From Geomonas silvestris (lineage in GTDB: Bacteria; Desulfobacterota; Desulfuromonadia; Geobacterales; Geobacteraceae), in the NCBI RefSeq assembly GCF_014193515.1, contig NZ_BLXX01000002.1, positions 496,001 through 560,000 of the forward strand: a stretch of 64,000 nt of DNA. Direction: 5' to 3'. A model generated the notes under the pieces. It saw nothing but the letters and a program-made list of their open reading frames with translations. It was not told where the DNA came from and searched no databases. Numbering within the stretch: position 1 is the stretch's first letter; every line of letters begins with the position of its first letter. The translations under genes were made by a program, and so were the position numbers. Below are positions 24,180-33,583 of this stretch, in pieces.

Positions 24180-24902
24180 ATGGGAGAGGAGAACCCCGCA
24201 GTATCCTGTTCGCGCTGCAGTGCCGTGATCCAGAAAAGCGGCACCACCAACTGCTGGAGCGGCGATCCCGCCCAGGCGCCCCCCAAGCCGGGCAACTGCC
24301 CGAGTACCACCCACGCCGCCACGGTCGACGAGGCGATGGCGCTCATGAAGGGGGAGGGAGAGGATGCCCGCATCGCCTTCGTGGCCGCCCGGGTCGAAGG
24401 GCTCTGCTACCAGCGCATGCCGGGAAGCGACGCGGTGAACGCGCGCTGGACCCGGGTGGAGGACACCATCGCCTTCGCGAAGCTCATGGGGTACCAGAAG
24501 ATCGGCATCGCCACCTGCATCGGGCTTCTCGACGAGTGCGAGCGCCTGAGCGCCATCCTGCGTGCGCAGGGGCTTACCCCCTTGAGTGTCTGCTGCAAGG
24601 CCGGGAGCATCGAAAAGCTGGAGCTGGGGCTCAAGGAGGAGGACAAGGTGCGCCCCGGGACCTTCGAGCCGGCCTGCAACCCGATCGCCCAGGCGGAGAT
24701 CTGCAACGCGCTCGAGACCGACATGAACGTGATCCTGGGGCTGTGCGTCGGGCACGACATGCTCTTCAACAAGCACTCCAAGGCGCCGGTCACCACCCTG
24801 GTGGTCAAGGACCGGGTCACCGGCCACAACCCGATCGCGGTGCTCTACGGTCAGAATTTCTACTATAAACGGCTCCAGAAGCAGCAGCTGGTCGTGGAGT
24901 GA
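24180..24902 (+). CDS. DUF1847 family cysteine-rich protein
   Basis: 240 residues. The N-terminus has CSRC (C10, C13), C25 and C40 in a G-x-NC context, followed by a core of glycine-rich and cysteine-containing segments: LMGYQKIGIATCIGLLDE, VCCKAGSIEKLEL, FEPACNPIAQAEICN and ILGLCVGHDMLF. This is the DUF1847 pattern, seen in anaerobes with a proposed metal or Fe-S site. Function is unknown. It is the last gene of the yceH-DUF2288-DUF1847 cluster and is followed by a terminator at 24964. Confidence 0.85.
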   Translation: MGEENPAVSCSRCSAVIQKSGTTNCWSGDPAQAPPKPGNCPSTTHAATVDEAMALMKGEGEDARIAFVAARVEGLCYQRMPGSDAVNARWTRVEDTIAFAKLMGYQKIGIATCIGLLDECERLSAILRAQGLTPLSVCCKAGSIEKLELGLKEEDKVRPGTFEPACNPIAQAEICNALETDMNVILGLCVGHDMLFNKHSKAPVTTLVVKDRVTGHNPIAVLYGQNFYYKRLQKQQLVVE

Positions 24903-24963
24903 TCCGTTCCCACTGCGGATAAGGTACACCCGGTAGTGCTGACCGATTTTGCAGCGACACGAC

Positions 24964-24997
24964 AGCCCGCCATCCTTCCGGATGTGCGGGCTTTTTT
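24964..24997 (+). terminator. Rho-independent terminator
   Basis: Stem AGCCCGC / GCGGGCT with an inner ATCC-TTCC-GGAT helix and six Ts. Ends the DUF1847 transcript. Confidence 0.85.
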
Positions 24998-25161
24998 GCG
25001 GCCGCAGCACCCTTTTGGCGGGGCTCGATTCAGCCGCAAAAACTTCCCCGAAAACGCTTCAGATTCGCGGCCTGTTACCGATACTACTGTTACGCAAAGA
25101 GACAGCGGGTCTCCAGTGGGAATCGAGCAGCCGGCGAGGCAGAAAGGTGGGGGGCTTGAAC

Positions 25162-25329
25162 ATGATCAGCGCGGTGTGGAACACTATCCGTGGTTTCTCG
25201 TTACTGGCGGTTCTGACGGTGGTTTTTACGGGCGTCGTGGTTGTCTCCTGCGTGCTGCGCTTGGCGCTGGGCAACGGCTTCGCCAATGCCGCGGGGAAGC
25301 TGCACCTCGGCTCCGGCGGCTGGTCCTGA
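25162..25329 (+). CDS. Possible small membrane protein
   Basis: 55 residues with a single central hydrophobic segment (about residues 11-33) and a short glycine-rich tail. ATG 25162 has an AAAGGTGGGG purine stretch upstream, but the spacing is loose. It is an open frame with plausible composition and no recognised family. A longer frame from 24949 overlaps the terminator and is rejected. Confidence 0.4.
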   Translation: MISAVWNTIRGFSLLAVLTVVFTGVVVVSCVLRLALGNGFANAAGKLHLGSGGWS

Positions 25330-25371
25330 TCCACTAGGCGCAAGCTCTCCTCCCTGCGCAGGGGACTCTCC

Positions 25372-25911
25372 TTAAGCTGCGGGCACGACGAGTTCTTTAC
25401 GGTGGATGGCCCCTTTGGGCGTCAGCACGCTGGAAAAGAGGATGGCCTGCTTAACCTCGAAGGGGGGGTAGGCGAGATCGCGGTGGCGCTGCTCGAAGGC
25501 TGAGACGGCGGCGCCGTGCGGCTCTTTCAGGCGGGCGAGGGTGAGGTGGGGGGAGAAGGGGCGCTCTTCGGGGGCGATGCCGGCCTGCTGCACCGCCGAC
25601 TCGACCGCTTGCTGCAGTCGGAGCAACTGAGCATTCTCTCCGATGCCGACCCAGAGTACCCGGGGCGGGCGCTTCCCCGGCGGGAAGTGGCCGACGCCAC
25701 GCAGTTCCAGCTGAAAGGGCGCGAAGCTCAGCCCGGAGAGGGCAGTTTTTAGGGCGGAGACCGTCGGCGGCTGGACGTCGCCGATAAAGCGCAGGGTCAG
25801 GTGGTTCTGGTCCGGTGGGACCCAGCGTGCCTCGGGGACGTCCGCGCTGAAACGGCTCAGATCCTCCCTGATGGCGTCGGGAATGTCGATGGCGATGAAG
25901 AGTCTCGGCAT
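25372..25911 (-). CDS. thpR: RNA 2',3'-cyclic phosphodiesterase
   Basis: 2H phosphoesterase family, 179 residues (usual about 180). Two catalytic H-x-T motifs are present: HLTLRFIG near residue 37 and HLTLARLK near residue 121. The opening RLFIAIDIP and the ending AILFSSVLTPKGAIHRKEL are typical of ThpR/LigT. It opens 2',3'-cyclic phosphates on RNA and can join tRNA half molecules in vitro. Transcribed divergently from serS; the intervening 126 bases (25912-26037) hold the serS promoter. Confidence 0.92.
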   Translation of the reverse strand: MPRLFIAIDIPDAIREDLSRFSADVPEARWVPPDQNHLTLRFIGDVQPPTVSALKTALSGLSFAPFQLELRGVGHFPPGKRPPRVLWVGIGENAQLLRLQQAVESAVQQAGIAPEERPFSPHLTLARLKEPHGAAVSAFEQRHRDLAYPPFEVKQAILFSSVLTPKGAIHRKELVVPAA

Positions 25912-25932
25912 AAAAAGGTCCCTTCTGTATGA

Positions 25933-27306
<1,374 letters not shown>

Positions 27307-27311
27307 CGATT

Positions 27312-27397
27312 GGAGGAATGGCCGAGTGGTTGAAGGCGGCGGTCTTGAAAACCGTTGAACGAAAGTTCCGTGGGTTCGAATCCTACTTCCTCCGCCA
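27312..27397 (+). tRNA. tRNA-Ser (anticodon TGA)
   Basis: Acceptor stem GGAGGAA / TTCCTCC, anticodon loop CTTGAAA with anticodon TGA, long variable arm typical of Ser, T-loop GGTTCGAATCC, discriminator G and encoded CCA at 27395-27397. Confidence 0.97.
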
Positions 27398-27443
27398 TTT
27401 AGAACATCTTGTTGGATGCAGTACCGCAGTTGGTAGGTAGAAC

Positions 27444-27538
27444 GGAGAGTTGGCCGAGTAGGTCGAAGGCGCTCGCCTGCTAAGCGAGTATACTGGCTAA
27501 AACCGGTATCGAGGGTTCGAATCCCTCACTCTCCGCCA
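27444..27538 (+). tRNA. tRNA-Ser (anticodon GCT)
   Basis: Acceptor stem GGAGAGT / ACTCTCC, anticodon loop CTGCTAA with anticodon GCT, long extra arm (about 27486-27512), T-loop GGTTCGAATCC and encoded CCA at 27536-27538. Confidence 0.97.
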
Positions 27539-27588
27539 CTTTTGCACCGGGAAGTTCAGGTGCAGGCAGGGCAGCTGTGGAGGTCTTT

Positions 27589-28065
27589 TTGACGCGATTG
27601 ATGAAACTGCTGGTTTTGTCTCTGGTCGCTACGGTTGCAATCGCAGGGTGTAACGAGAAAGAGCGGAAGTCGTCAAAAGTAGCGCAGCAACAGCCGGCAC
27701 GAGCTTCCTCAGTGGTAGTCGTACCGGACAGCGTCAAGGGTAAGTGGAAGGCGGTCAAAGTAGCGGTCGCCGACAAGAACGCCAAGCAGCAGAATGTGTA
27801 CGAGCTGGAACTGGGTAAGGATTTCAAGTTGCCAGACTCGGATCTCACCCTTACCGTTGAGAACTTCCTCCCGAACTTCGTGATGGAAGGAACCACGCTG
27901 ACCTCGATCTCCAACGAGTTAAAGAATCCGGCCGCCCAGCTGGTGATTCACGAGGGTAAAAAAGAGATCTTCAAAGGCTGGCTGTTCACGCTGTACCCGA
28001 CGACCCACGCCTTTCAGCACCCGCAGTACGGTTTCACGCTGGTCGATTACGTACCGGCACATTGA
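27589..28065 (+). CDS. DUF2155 family lipoprotein
   Basis: About 158 residues with a signal peptide ending in a lipobox (AIAGC, Cys near position 20), so a predicted lipid-anchored envelope protein. The mature part fits DUF2155: GKWKAVKVAV, a beta-rich LGKDFKLPDSDLTLTVENFLP, then GTTLTSISNELKNPA, a GWLF strand and the closing AFQHPQYGFTLVDY. Function unknown; it is probably a periplasmic beta-sandwich. Start is uncertain: TTG 27589 sits six bases after TGGAGG; ATG 27601 is an alternative. It lies between tRNA-Ser and tRNA-Arg genes and may be read from the serS transcript. Confidence 0.8.
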   Translation: MTRLMKLLVLSLVATVAIAGCNEKERKSSKVAQQQPARASSVVVVPDSVKGKWKAVKVAVADKNAKQQNVYELELGKDFKLPDSDLTLTVENFLPNFVMEGTTLTSISNELKNPAAQLVIHEGKKEIFKGWLFTLYPTTHAFQHPQYGFTLVDYVPAH

Positions 28066-28073
28066 TACAGCTT

Positions 28074-28150
28074 GCGCTCGTAGCTCAGCTGGATAGAGCA
28101 ACGGACTACGAATCCGTAGGTCGGGAGTTCGAATCTCTCCGAGCGCGCCA
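28074..28150 (+). tRNA. tRNA-Arg (anticodon ACG), copy 1
   Basis: Acceptor GCGCTCG / CGAGCGC, anticodon stem ACGGA/TCCGT with loop CTACGAA (anticodon ACG), T-arm GGGAGTTCGAATCTCTC, discriminator G and encoded CCA. It starts nine bases after the DUF2155 stop. Confidence 0.96.
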
Positions 28151-28209
28151 CCAAAAAAGAGGGTACCGGCAGCAAGGTCACCTCGAATGTTTCACGCAGC
28201 ACAAAGTTT

Positions 28210-28286
28210 GCGCCCGTAGCTCAGCTGGATAGAGCACAAGACTACGAATCTTGGGGCCGGGCGTTCGAATCGCTCCGGGCGCGCCA
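28210..28286 (+). tRNA. tRNA-Arg (anticodon ACG), copy 2
   Basis: Acceptor GCGCCCG / CGGGCGC, anticodon stem CAAGA/TCTTG with loop CTACGAA (ACG), T-arm GGGCGTTCGAATCGCTC, encoded CCA. It has the same anticodon as the upstream tRNA but clearly different stems. Confidence 0.95.
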
Positions 28287-28289
28287 TCT

Positions 28290-28330
28290 AAAGCGGCTTC
28301 TCCACATGTTGGAGGAGCCGCTTTACTTTT
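28290..28330 (+). terminator. Rho-independent terminator after the tRNA cluster
   Basis: Stem AAAGCGGCTTCTCC / GGAGGAGCCGCTTT with an ACATGTT loop, then a T-rich tail. It probably ends the serS-tRNA transcript. Confidence 0.9.
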
Positions 28331-28900
28331 TTTGGACCAGCAGGAATCTTTCGGGCACCGGCGAAAACAACGCGGCTGCCCGTTTTTTTTCCTGGAGCGA
28401 CCACTGGCTACATTGCTGTCTGGTGCAGGGTTTGGAAACCGCAAAAAACTGAGATGCAGGGAGCTTTTCTTTTTTGCCACGGCCAAAAACAACGATGCCG
28501 GAACGGCAAAATGCAATCATCTAGTCCTACATTTGCATTTTGGAGCTCCAAAAAACGATCATGCCGCGCCACTTTTTTTGGGGAGCTACCTCGCGCAATT
28601 TTGCTATGCCGAAAAACAATTAAGGATAACCGCGCGCAATCGTCTCCCTACAAAATTGCACGGGGGTGTCTTGAAGAACACGTTGCGGCCTCTGTTTTGC
28701 TGCGTTGCGGCCATATTTGAAAAAAAGCTCGGCAGTCCCCTGGATGTAAAGGGGCGCACCGCCACCGATCTCGAAAAGGATCCTGCCAAGAGTCCTTTTT
28801 TGTGTCACAAGGCTGGCCCGTTACTATCTGAGGTTCCTGTCCTGATGAGGCGTTCGACACAAATCCGGGGTGTTTGACTTCCGGCGTGGTTTAATATCCT
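28331..28900. other. Noncoding AT-richer stretch with homopolymer runs and overlapping palindromes
   Basis: No supported gene. Composition differs from neighbours: many runs of A or T of six to eight bases, and a second terminator-like hairpin (CGGGCA...TGCCCG then eight Ts, 28352-28390). A 10-bp inverted repeat CAAAATGCAA / TTGCATTTTG (28507-28516, 28533-28542) overlaps a perfect 16-bp palindrome TTTTGGAGCTCCAAAA (28538-28553). Short AAAACAACG motifs recur at about 28364 and 28483. An open frame 28251-28877 crosses a tRNA gene and has no ribosome site. Confidence 0.6.
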
Positions 28901-28949
28901 CTAAGCCTGAGTGGATGATACAGCGAACTCGTGGGAAAGGAGCCTGTCT

Positions 28950-29741
28950 ATGCGCTATCCGGGAAGGATCATCAGGAAGGGAGAAAAGGACGCCCAGTTG
29001 GTGAGAGCGATCAAGACGAAGCTCAATGAGGCGCTTGGCTTCATGGACCAGCCAGAGCTCATGCTCGACCCTAAGGACGGTAACTTCGGGCCGAAAATGG
29101 AGTCGGCGATCCGGTTCTACCAGTCGCGCCACGTGGATGCCGAAGGGATGCTGCTGCGCCAGGACGGGGAGCTCGGCCCGAATACCTGGGGTGCGCTCTT
29201 CGGGGACGATACGGTCAACGCCTCCACGACCCCGCGCGACCCGCTGCTGGCCAAGGTGCTGCAGGTGGCGGCAGACGAGGAGGCCAAGAAGGTGCGGGAG
29301 AAACCCAAGAACTCCAACCGCGGGCCGGAAGTGGACCGCTATGTAGCAAGTACCGGTGCGCCGATGGGGAGTTCGTGGTGCTGTGCGTTCGTCTACTGGT
29401 GCTTCGAGCAGGGAGCCAAAGCCATGGGGCGCACGAATCCGATGGTACGGACCGCCGGGTGCCTCAACCATTGGGAAGAGGCGAGGAAGAAGGGGACCAG
29501 GTCTATCACGGCTGATGCGGCGCAGGAGAACCCCGCGTTGGTGGAGTCGGGCATGGTTTTCATCATGGACCACGGCTCGGGGATGGGGCATACCGGCCTG
29601 GTCGAGAAGGTGACCGGGGGAGTCGTCACCACCATCGAGGGGAACACCGACGCCAGCAAGACCCGCGAGGGGGGCGGTGTGTACCGCCTGGTCCGCAAGA
29701 TCGGAGACATCAACAAAGGGTTCATCGACTACACCGGCTAA
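28950..29741 (+). CDS. Peptidoglycan-binding CHAP-type cell-wall hydrolase
   Basis: 263 residues. The N-terminal third is a peptidoglycan-binding domain (helical, with NFGPKMESAIRFYQSRH and DGELGPNTWGALF, about residues 25-90). The C-terminal half is a CHAP/NlpC-P60-like papain-fold amidase: the catalytic Cys region SSWCCAFVYWCFEQ, the His region GMGHTGLVEKV and the polar EGNTDASKTREGGGV. No signal peptide is seen, as in phage endolysins, so secretion may need a holin or lysis. Start ATG 28950 has GGAAAGGAG upstream. No phage genes surround it. A terminator follows. Confidence 0.85.
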   Translation: MRYPGRIIRKGEKDAQLVRAIKTKLNEALGFMDQPELMLDPKDGNFGPKMESAIRFYQSRHVDAEGMLLRQDGELGPNTWGALFGDDTVNASTTPRDPLLAKVLQVAADEEAKKVREKPKNSNRGPEVDRYVASTGAPMGSSWCCAFVYWCFEQGAKAMGRTNPMVRTAGCLNHWEEARKKGTRSITADAAQENPALVESGMVFIMDHGSGMGHTGLVEKVTGGVVTTIEGNTDASKTREGGGVYRLVRKIGDINKGFIDYTG

Positions 29742-29778
29742 CCGGTGCCGGAGGGTAGAGAAATAGAGCTGCAGGATC

Positions 29779-29804
29779 AGGCCTCGATACATCGAGGCCT
29801 TTTT
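29779..29804 (+). terminator. Rho-independent terminator
   Basis: A perfect 10-bp stem AGGCCTCGAT / ATCGAGGCCT with a two-base apex and five Ts. Ends the hydrolase gene. Confidence 0.9.
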
Positions 29805-29846
29805 CGTGCCTGCTTGGGAACACGGCGCAGAGAAAACACCCTTCGC

Positions 29847-29875
29847 TTGACGCGAGGGGGATAGCGATGTATATT
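29847..29875 (+). promoter_or_regulatory. Promoter of the haem-binding protein gene
   Basis: TTGACG (29847-29852), 17-base spacer, TATATT (29870-29875); five of six in both boxes. Leader of about 70 bases to ATG 29953. Confidence 0.65.
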
Positions 29876-29952
29876 AGGTCGTGCTTAATTCTAATGAAGT
29901 AATGTGCTGTGTTTCACTAATCCTGTGACGGACCCGAAGGAGGTAGCGAGGG

Positions 29953-30402
29953 ATGTCGAAACTGACCAACAACGTCCTGGTGGTGGTCCTGCCAGTTATC
30001 GCACTCCTTTTCCTGATCCAGGTGGTTCCCTACGGGAAAAGCCTGGGGAACCCGCCGGTCATCAGCGAGCCGATCTGGGACAGCGCCGAGACCCGGGCCC
30101 TCGCCAAGCGCGCCTGCTTCGATTGCCACAGCCATGAGACGGTCCGCCCGCGTTACTCGAAGTTCGCGCCGCTATCCTGGCTGGTCCAGTGGGATGTCGA
30201 GCGGGGACGCAACGAGTTGAACTTCTCGGACTGGCGTAACGGCGCCCGGGAGGCCGAGCGTGCGGACAAGATGCGCGAAGAGATCTCCGGCGGCGAGATG
30301 CCGCCGCTCCCCTACCGCATGGCGCATCCGGACGCGCGGCTCAGCGAGAGCGAGCGGCAGCAACTCATCAAGGGGTTGGGCAAGACCGCCACCGGCCGGT
30401 GA
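29953..30402 (+). CDS. Periplasmic single-haem c-type protein (haem-binding domain family)
   Basis: 149 residues. A single N-terminal membrane helix (about residues 8-24) anchors a periplasmic domain with one haem c site CFDCH (C55, C58, H59) in the pattern KRACFDCHSHET, followed by RPRYSKFAPLSWLVQWDVERGR and GGEMPPLPYRMAHPDARLS, typical of the Haem_bd family (PF14376). It is probably an electron carrier or haem-linked sensor. Ribosome site GGAGG is upstream of ATG 29953. It has its own strong promoter and no operon partner; the next gene is convergent. Confidence 0.87.
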   Translation: MSKLTNNVLVVVLPVIALLFLIQVVPYGKSLGNPPVISEPIWDSAETRALAKRACFDCHSHETVRPRYSKFAPLSWLVQWDVERGRNELNFSDWRNGAREAERADKMREEISGGEMPPLPYRMAHPDARLSESERQQLIKGLGKTATGR

Positions 30403-30430
30403 GCAGTGTTGGCCGCCCACCGGCGCGAGG

Positions 30431-30955
30431 CTATGGGCGGTAGCCGCTGCCGATGGCCGAGAAGGGGAGGGAAAGCTTGAGTTGCGGTACCTGCCTGGCG
30501 ATCCAGGCGGTAAAGGTATTGCTGTTGGGGCCCGGGAACGCCTTGTAAGTCTCGGACCACGGGTAGGAGCGGGCGGCCTTGTCGACCGCATCGATCATCT
30601 CATCCACACCTGCGCCGCGGTGTTCGACCAAAAGCCGCGGCCTCTCACCGAACCAGTAACGATCCGGAGCATCCTTTTCGATCCGCACCAGCGGAAGCCC
30701 GCCATACAATCGCCAGCCGATCACCTCGTACACCGTATAGTGGGACTCCCCGGTATGTTTAGCCGACACCCAGGTATGGATGGCGAACCAGCCGCGCCAC
30801 CCCCAGGTCGGGGCGCCGTACACCTGCAGCACCGCCTCGCGGGTTACCTTGGGGTCCGGTGCGATGCCGGCCGGTTCGCGGCTCGCCGTGCGCCAGTCCT
30901 TGGCGGCACAGCCGGAGAGAAAGAGGATAAGAAATCCTAGGGTTAGTTGTCTCAC
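30431..30955 (-). CDS. DUF3750 family lipoprotein
   Basis: 174 residues. A short signal peptide with lipobox FLSGC (Cys near 16) precedes a domain with the pattern FAIHTWVSAKHTGESHYTVYEVIGW, RIEKDAPDRYWFGERP, VDEMIDAVDKAARSYPWS and FPGPNSNTFTAWIARQVPQL, which fits DUF3750. The last stretch carries a His/Ser/Asn set like NlpC-type peptidases, but catalysis is not established. Start GTG 30955 is supported by GGAGG eight bases upstream; the longer frame to 31024 lacks a lipobox position. Monocistronic. Confidence 0.8.
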   Translation of the reverse strand: MRQLTLGFLILFLSGCAAKDWRTASREPAGIAPDPKVTREAVLQVYGAPTWGWRGWFAIHTWVSAKHTGESHYTVYEVIGWRLYGGLPLVRIEKDAPDRYWFGERPRLLVEHRGAGVDEMIDAVDKAARSYPWSETYKAFPGPNSNTFTAWIARQVPQLKLSLPFSAIGSGYRP

Positions 30956-31038
30956 GCGTGGTTCCTCCGAAGAGTTGTGCTCACTGATGTCAGGTGCCCC
31001 CCGTTGGAAAGGTTCTTCTGACAATTTCGAGAAGACCG

Positions 31039-31360
31039 CCTACCCCCTCCCTTGACGGGTGGGTGAAGCTGCCATATGCCATGAGATGGCGCCTTCCTCC
31101 TCACCCTGACCCTCTCCCGCAAGGGGAGAGGGGACCCAATTGGACGCCTTTCCCGAAAATCCCAGATGAGCCTTTGGAAAAGGGGGCAGAGGTATTCACT
31201 CTTGCTTTGCCCCTTACGCCTTAGCCATCAAACCGGGAAGAGTTCAAAATCCCCTCTGTCTCCCCTTCACAAATGGGAGGACGTAGGCCACCAGCGGTGC
31301 GGTAGAGCTAGCTTTTGCACGAGCCGGAATTCTCCAACCTTTCCAAAGGGGGGATTTGAA
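31039..31360. repeat. Cluster of dispersed G/C-rich intergenic repeats
   Basis: A gene-free stretch (30956-31417) filled with mosaic elements. CCCCCTCCCTTGACGGG (31041-31057) and CTCTCCCGCAAGGGGAGAG (31111-31129) match inverted copies near 4058 and 3979. AAAAGGGGGCAGAGG (31174-31188) and CTTTCCAAAGGGGGGATTT (31339-31357) resemble 12213-12240. Frames here are not supported. Confidence 0.6.
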
Positions 31361-31417
31361 AGCACACGTGCCGGTTAGAGATCGCGCTTCCCGGAAAATT
31401 CCGAGCGAACTCAATGA

Positions 31418-33583
31418 TTATGCAACCTTTGCGGAAGAGGAGTCAACACTACGAGGTGGGGGATCCAAGGGGCGTGAGGGAGGGACCGCTTGGGGAGGTA
31501 CTGCGGGGAAACCGTCTACCTGGTCCGGGAACCGGCTGATGCGCAGGGAGTTGCCGAGCACGGTGAGGCTGGAAAGCACCATGGCGAGGGCGGCCAGCAG
31601 CGGGTGCAGCAGTCCGGCGACCGCGGCCGCGATCGCCAGCGTGTTGTACAGAAAACTCCAGGCCAGGTTCTGCCGGATGATCCGGCCGGTGGCCCTGCTC
31701 AGCTGGACCAGCCAGGGAACCTGTTCGAGGCGGTCGGAAAGGATCACCACGTTTCCCGCCTGACGAGCGAGATCGGTCCCCGAGCCGAAGGCGATGCCGA
31801 CGTCCGCCGCCGCCAGGGCAGGCGCGTCGTTTACCCCGTCCCCCACCATGGCGACCGTCCGCCCCGAAGCCGCCTCCTTGCGCAGTTCTGCGATCTTCTG
31901 GGTCGGGGTGCACGGCGCCTGGACGCGGTCGATGTCGAGTTCGGCGGCCAGCGCTGCGGCAGCCGGGGCGCGGTCACCGGAAAGGAGAGCGGCGGGTATG
32001 CCGAGAGTGCGTAGGCCGGCCAGACAGGTGCCGGCACCCGGACGCACGGCATCTTCGAAGACCAGGCGTGCGACCAAGAGCGCATCGAAGGCAACGTCGG
32101 CCACGCTGGCCGCATCGGGGAGGGAGGAGGCACGGGCCTCTGCGGTGCCGGGGACCAGAAAGGCGGGGCTTCCAACCGTGACCCGCTTCACTACCTGCTG
32201 CCAGGTGGTGAGCCCGCTCAGGCCGCACCCCGGAACGACCTCGACGAAGCTGGCCGCAGCGGGGGCGAGGTCACGCGCCCGAGCCTCCCGGACCAGGGCC
32301 CGGGCCAGCAGGTGCTCGCTTGCCGTCTCCAACCCCGCAACCCTCGCCAGGATCTCCCCCTCATCCAGATCGGCCGAAAGGACCCGCACCTCGCGCAGCA
32401 CTGGCTCTCCAGCGGTGAGCGTACCCGTCTTGTCGAAGAAGAAGAGGTTCACGCCGGCGAGGCGCTCCAGGACGGCCCCGCCGCGAACCACGATGCCGGC
32501 GCGTGCGGCGCGTGCCATGGCGAGTGCGGTGGCGAGCGGCGTGGCGATACCTACGGTGCAGGGGCAGGCGACCACCAGCACCGACAGGGCGCTCAGCAGG
32601 CCGCGCGAGGGGTATCCGGCGAGCTGCCAGCCAAGCAGGGATGAAAACGCCACGGCCAGTATCGCAGGAGTGAACCAGGCGGCGATGCGCTCGGCGAGCC
32701 GTTGGGCCCGGCTGGGCCGCGACCAGGCGTCCTGGATCTGGGAGACGATCCCGCGCAAGAGCAGGTCGTTGCCGGTCCGCTCCGCCTGCACCAGCAGGGT
32801 GCCGATACCGTTCACCGTACCGGCGATGACCGATTCGCCGGGGCGGCAGACCCGCGGCAGGAACTCGCCGGTGAAGGCGGCCTCCTCTATGGTGCTCATC
32901 CCCTCGACGATCTTGCCATCAACCGCGATTCGTTCCCCCGGGCGGACCCGGATCACATCGCCGGGTTCGAGCGAATCAGTGGGGACTTCGGCGACCGAGT
33001 TCCAGGAGACCCTCAGGGCGTTGGCCGGGAGCAGGGTCAGCATGCTGTTCAAGAGATCGGAAGCCTTGGCCTTGGCGGTGGATTCCAGGAGTTTTCCGGC
33101 GGTCACCAGGACCGGAAGCATGGTGGCGGTATCGAAATAGACCTCGCCGGAACCGTGCACTACGGCGAGGGCGCTCACGGTGTAGGCGCTTAAGGAGCCG
33201 AGGGCGATCAGGGCGTCGAGGCTCAACCTGCGGCCGGCGAGTTCGCGTCGTGCGCCTGCCAGAAACGGGGGGAGCAGGATGGCCAGCGCAGGGGTCGCCA
33301 GGCTCAAAAGGATCAGGCGAAAGGTAAAAACCAGGTGCGGCGCCACGCTGTCGGTGTAGAGAAGCAGCGAGATCATCATGACGTTCATGGCGAGCAGTGA
33401 GCCGAGACCCAGCCGCAGGAGGTGCCAGTTCTGCTCACCCCGCTCGGTACCAACGATGCGCGCCACCAGCCGGCAGGCCGAGCAGCAGTAGAGGGAAGCG
33501 GCGCCGCGGGCAAGCTGGGAGGGAACCGGGAGCCCGCAGTGTGCGCAGGTGCCGGGGAGGGTACTAGTTGCCGTGCTGTACAT
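31418..33583 (-). CDS. ccoI: P1B-type copper-transporting ATPase (CcoI/FixI-like)
   Basis: 721 residues. P1B heavy-metal ATPase with a Cys-rich N-terminus (C13, C16, C33, C34, C37), which may bind copper, eight membrane helices and the transport motif CPC (340-342). Phosphorylation motif DKTGT is at 384-388, and the hinge GDGVNDAP starts at 581. It probably moves copper for assembly of the cbb3-type oxidase in the same cluster. Two deviations are seen: the actuator motif is TGEF (238-241) instead of TGES, and the N-domain motif reads SEHL where HP is usual. It overlaps the TauE/SafE gene by 20 bases and is the last gene of the train. Ends near a repeat cluster. Confidence 0.9.
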   Translation of the reverse strand: MYSTATSTLPGTCAHCGLPVPSQLARGAASLYCCSACRLVARIVGTERGEQNWHLLRLGLGSLLAMNVMMISLLLYTDSVAPHLVFTFRLILLSLATPALAILLPPFLAGARRELAGRRLSLDALIALGSLSAYTVSALAVVHGSGEVYFDTATMLPVLVTAGKLLESTAKAKASDLLNSMLTLLPANALRVSWNSVAEVPTDSLEPGDVIRVRPGERIAVDGKIVEGMSTIEEAAFTGEFLPRVCRPGESVIAGTVNGIGTLLVQAERTGNDLLLRGIVSQIQDAWSRPSRAQRLAERIAAWFTPAILAVAFSSLLGWQLAGYPSRGLLSALSVLVVACPCTVGIATPLATALAMARAARAGIVVRGGAVLERLAGVNLFFFDKTGTLTAGEPVLREVRVLSADLDEGEILARVAGLETASEHLLARALVREARARDLAPAAASFVEVVPGCGLSGLTTWQQVVKRVTVGSPAFLVPGTAEARASSLPDAASVADVAFDALLVARLVFEDAVRPGAGTCLAGLRTLGIPAALLSGDRAPAAAALAAELDIDRVQAPCTPTQKIAELRKEAASGRTVAMVGDGVNDAPALAAADVGIAFGSGTDLARQAGNVVILSDRLEQVPWLVQLSRATGRIIRQNLAWSFLYNTLAIAAAVAGLLHPLLAALAMVLSSLTVLGNSLRISRFPDQVDGFPAVPPQAVPPSRPLDPPPRSVDSSSAKVA

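Noticed and set aside
24949-25161. Longer start for the small membrane protein at 25162
   Set aside because: The frame would begin within the terminator hairpin of the DUF1847 gene and has no ribosome site.
28251-28877. 208-codon open frame after the tRNA-Arg genes
   Set aside because: It begins inside a tRNA, runs through two terminator hairpins, has no ribosome site and its translation is dominated by Phe/Lys runs from homopolymer tracts.
28074-28900. Integrated element at the tRNA-Arg 3' end
   Set aside because: No integrase and no repeat of the tRNA 3' end was seen downstream; kept only as a hypothesis for the odd noncoding block.
28950-29741. Prophage region around the CHAP hydrolase
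   Set aside because: No capsid, tail, terminase or integrase genes on either side.
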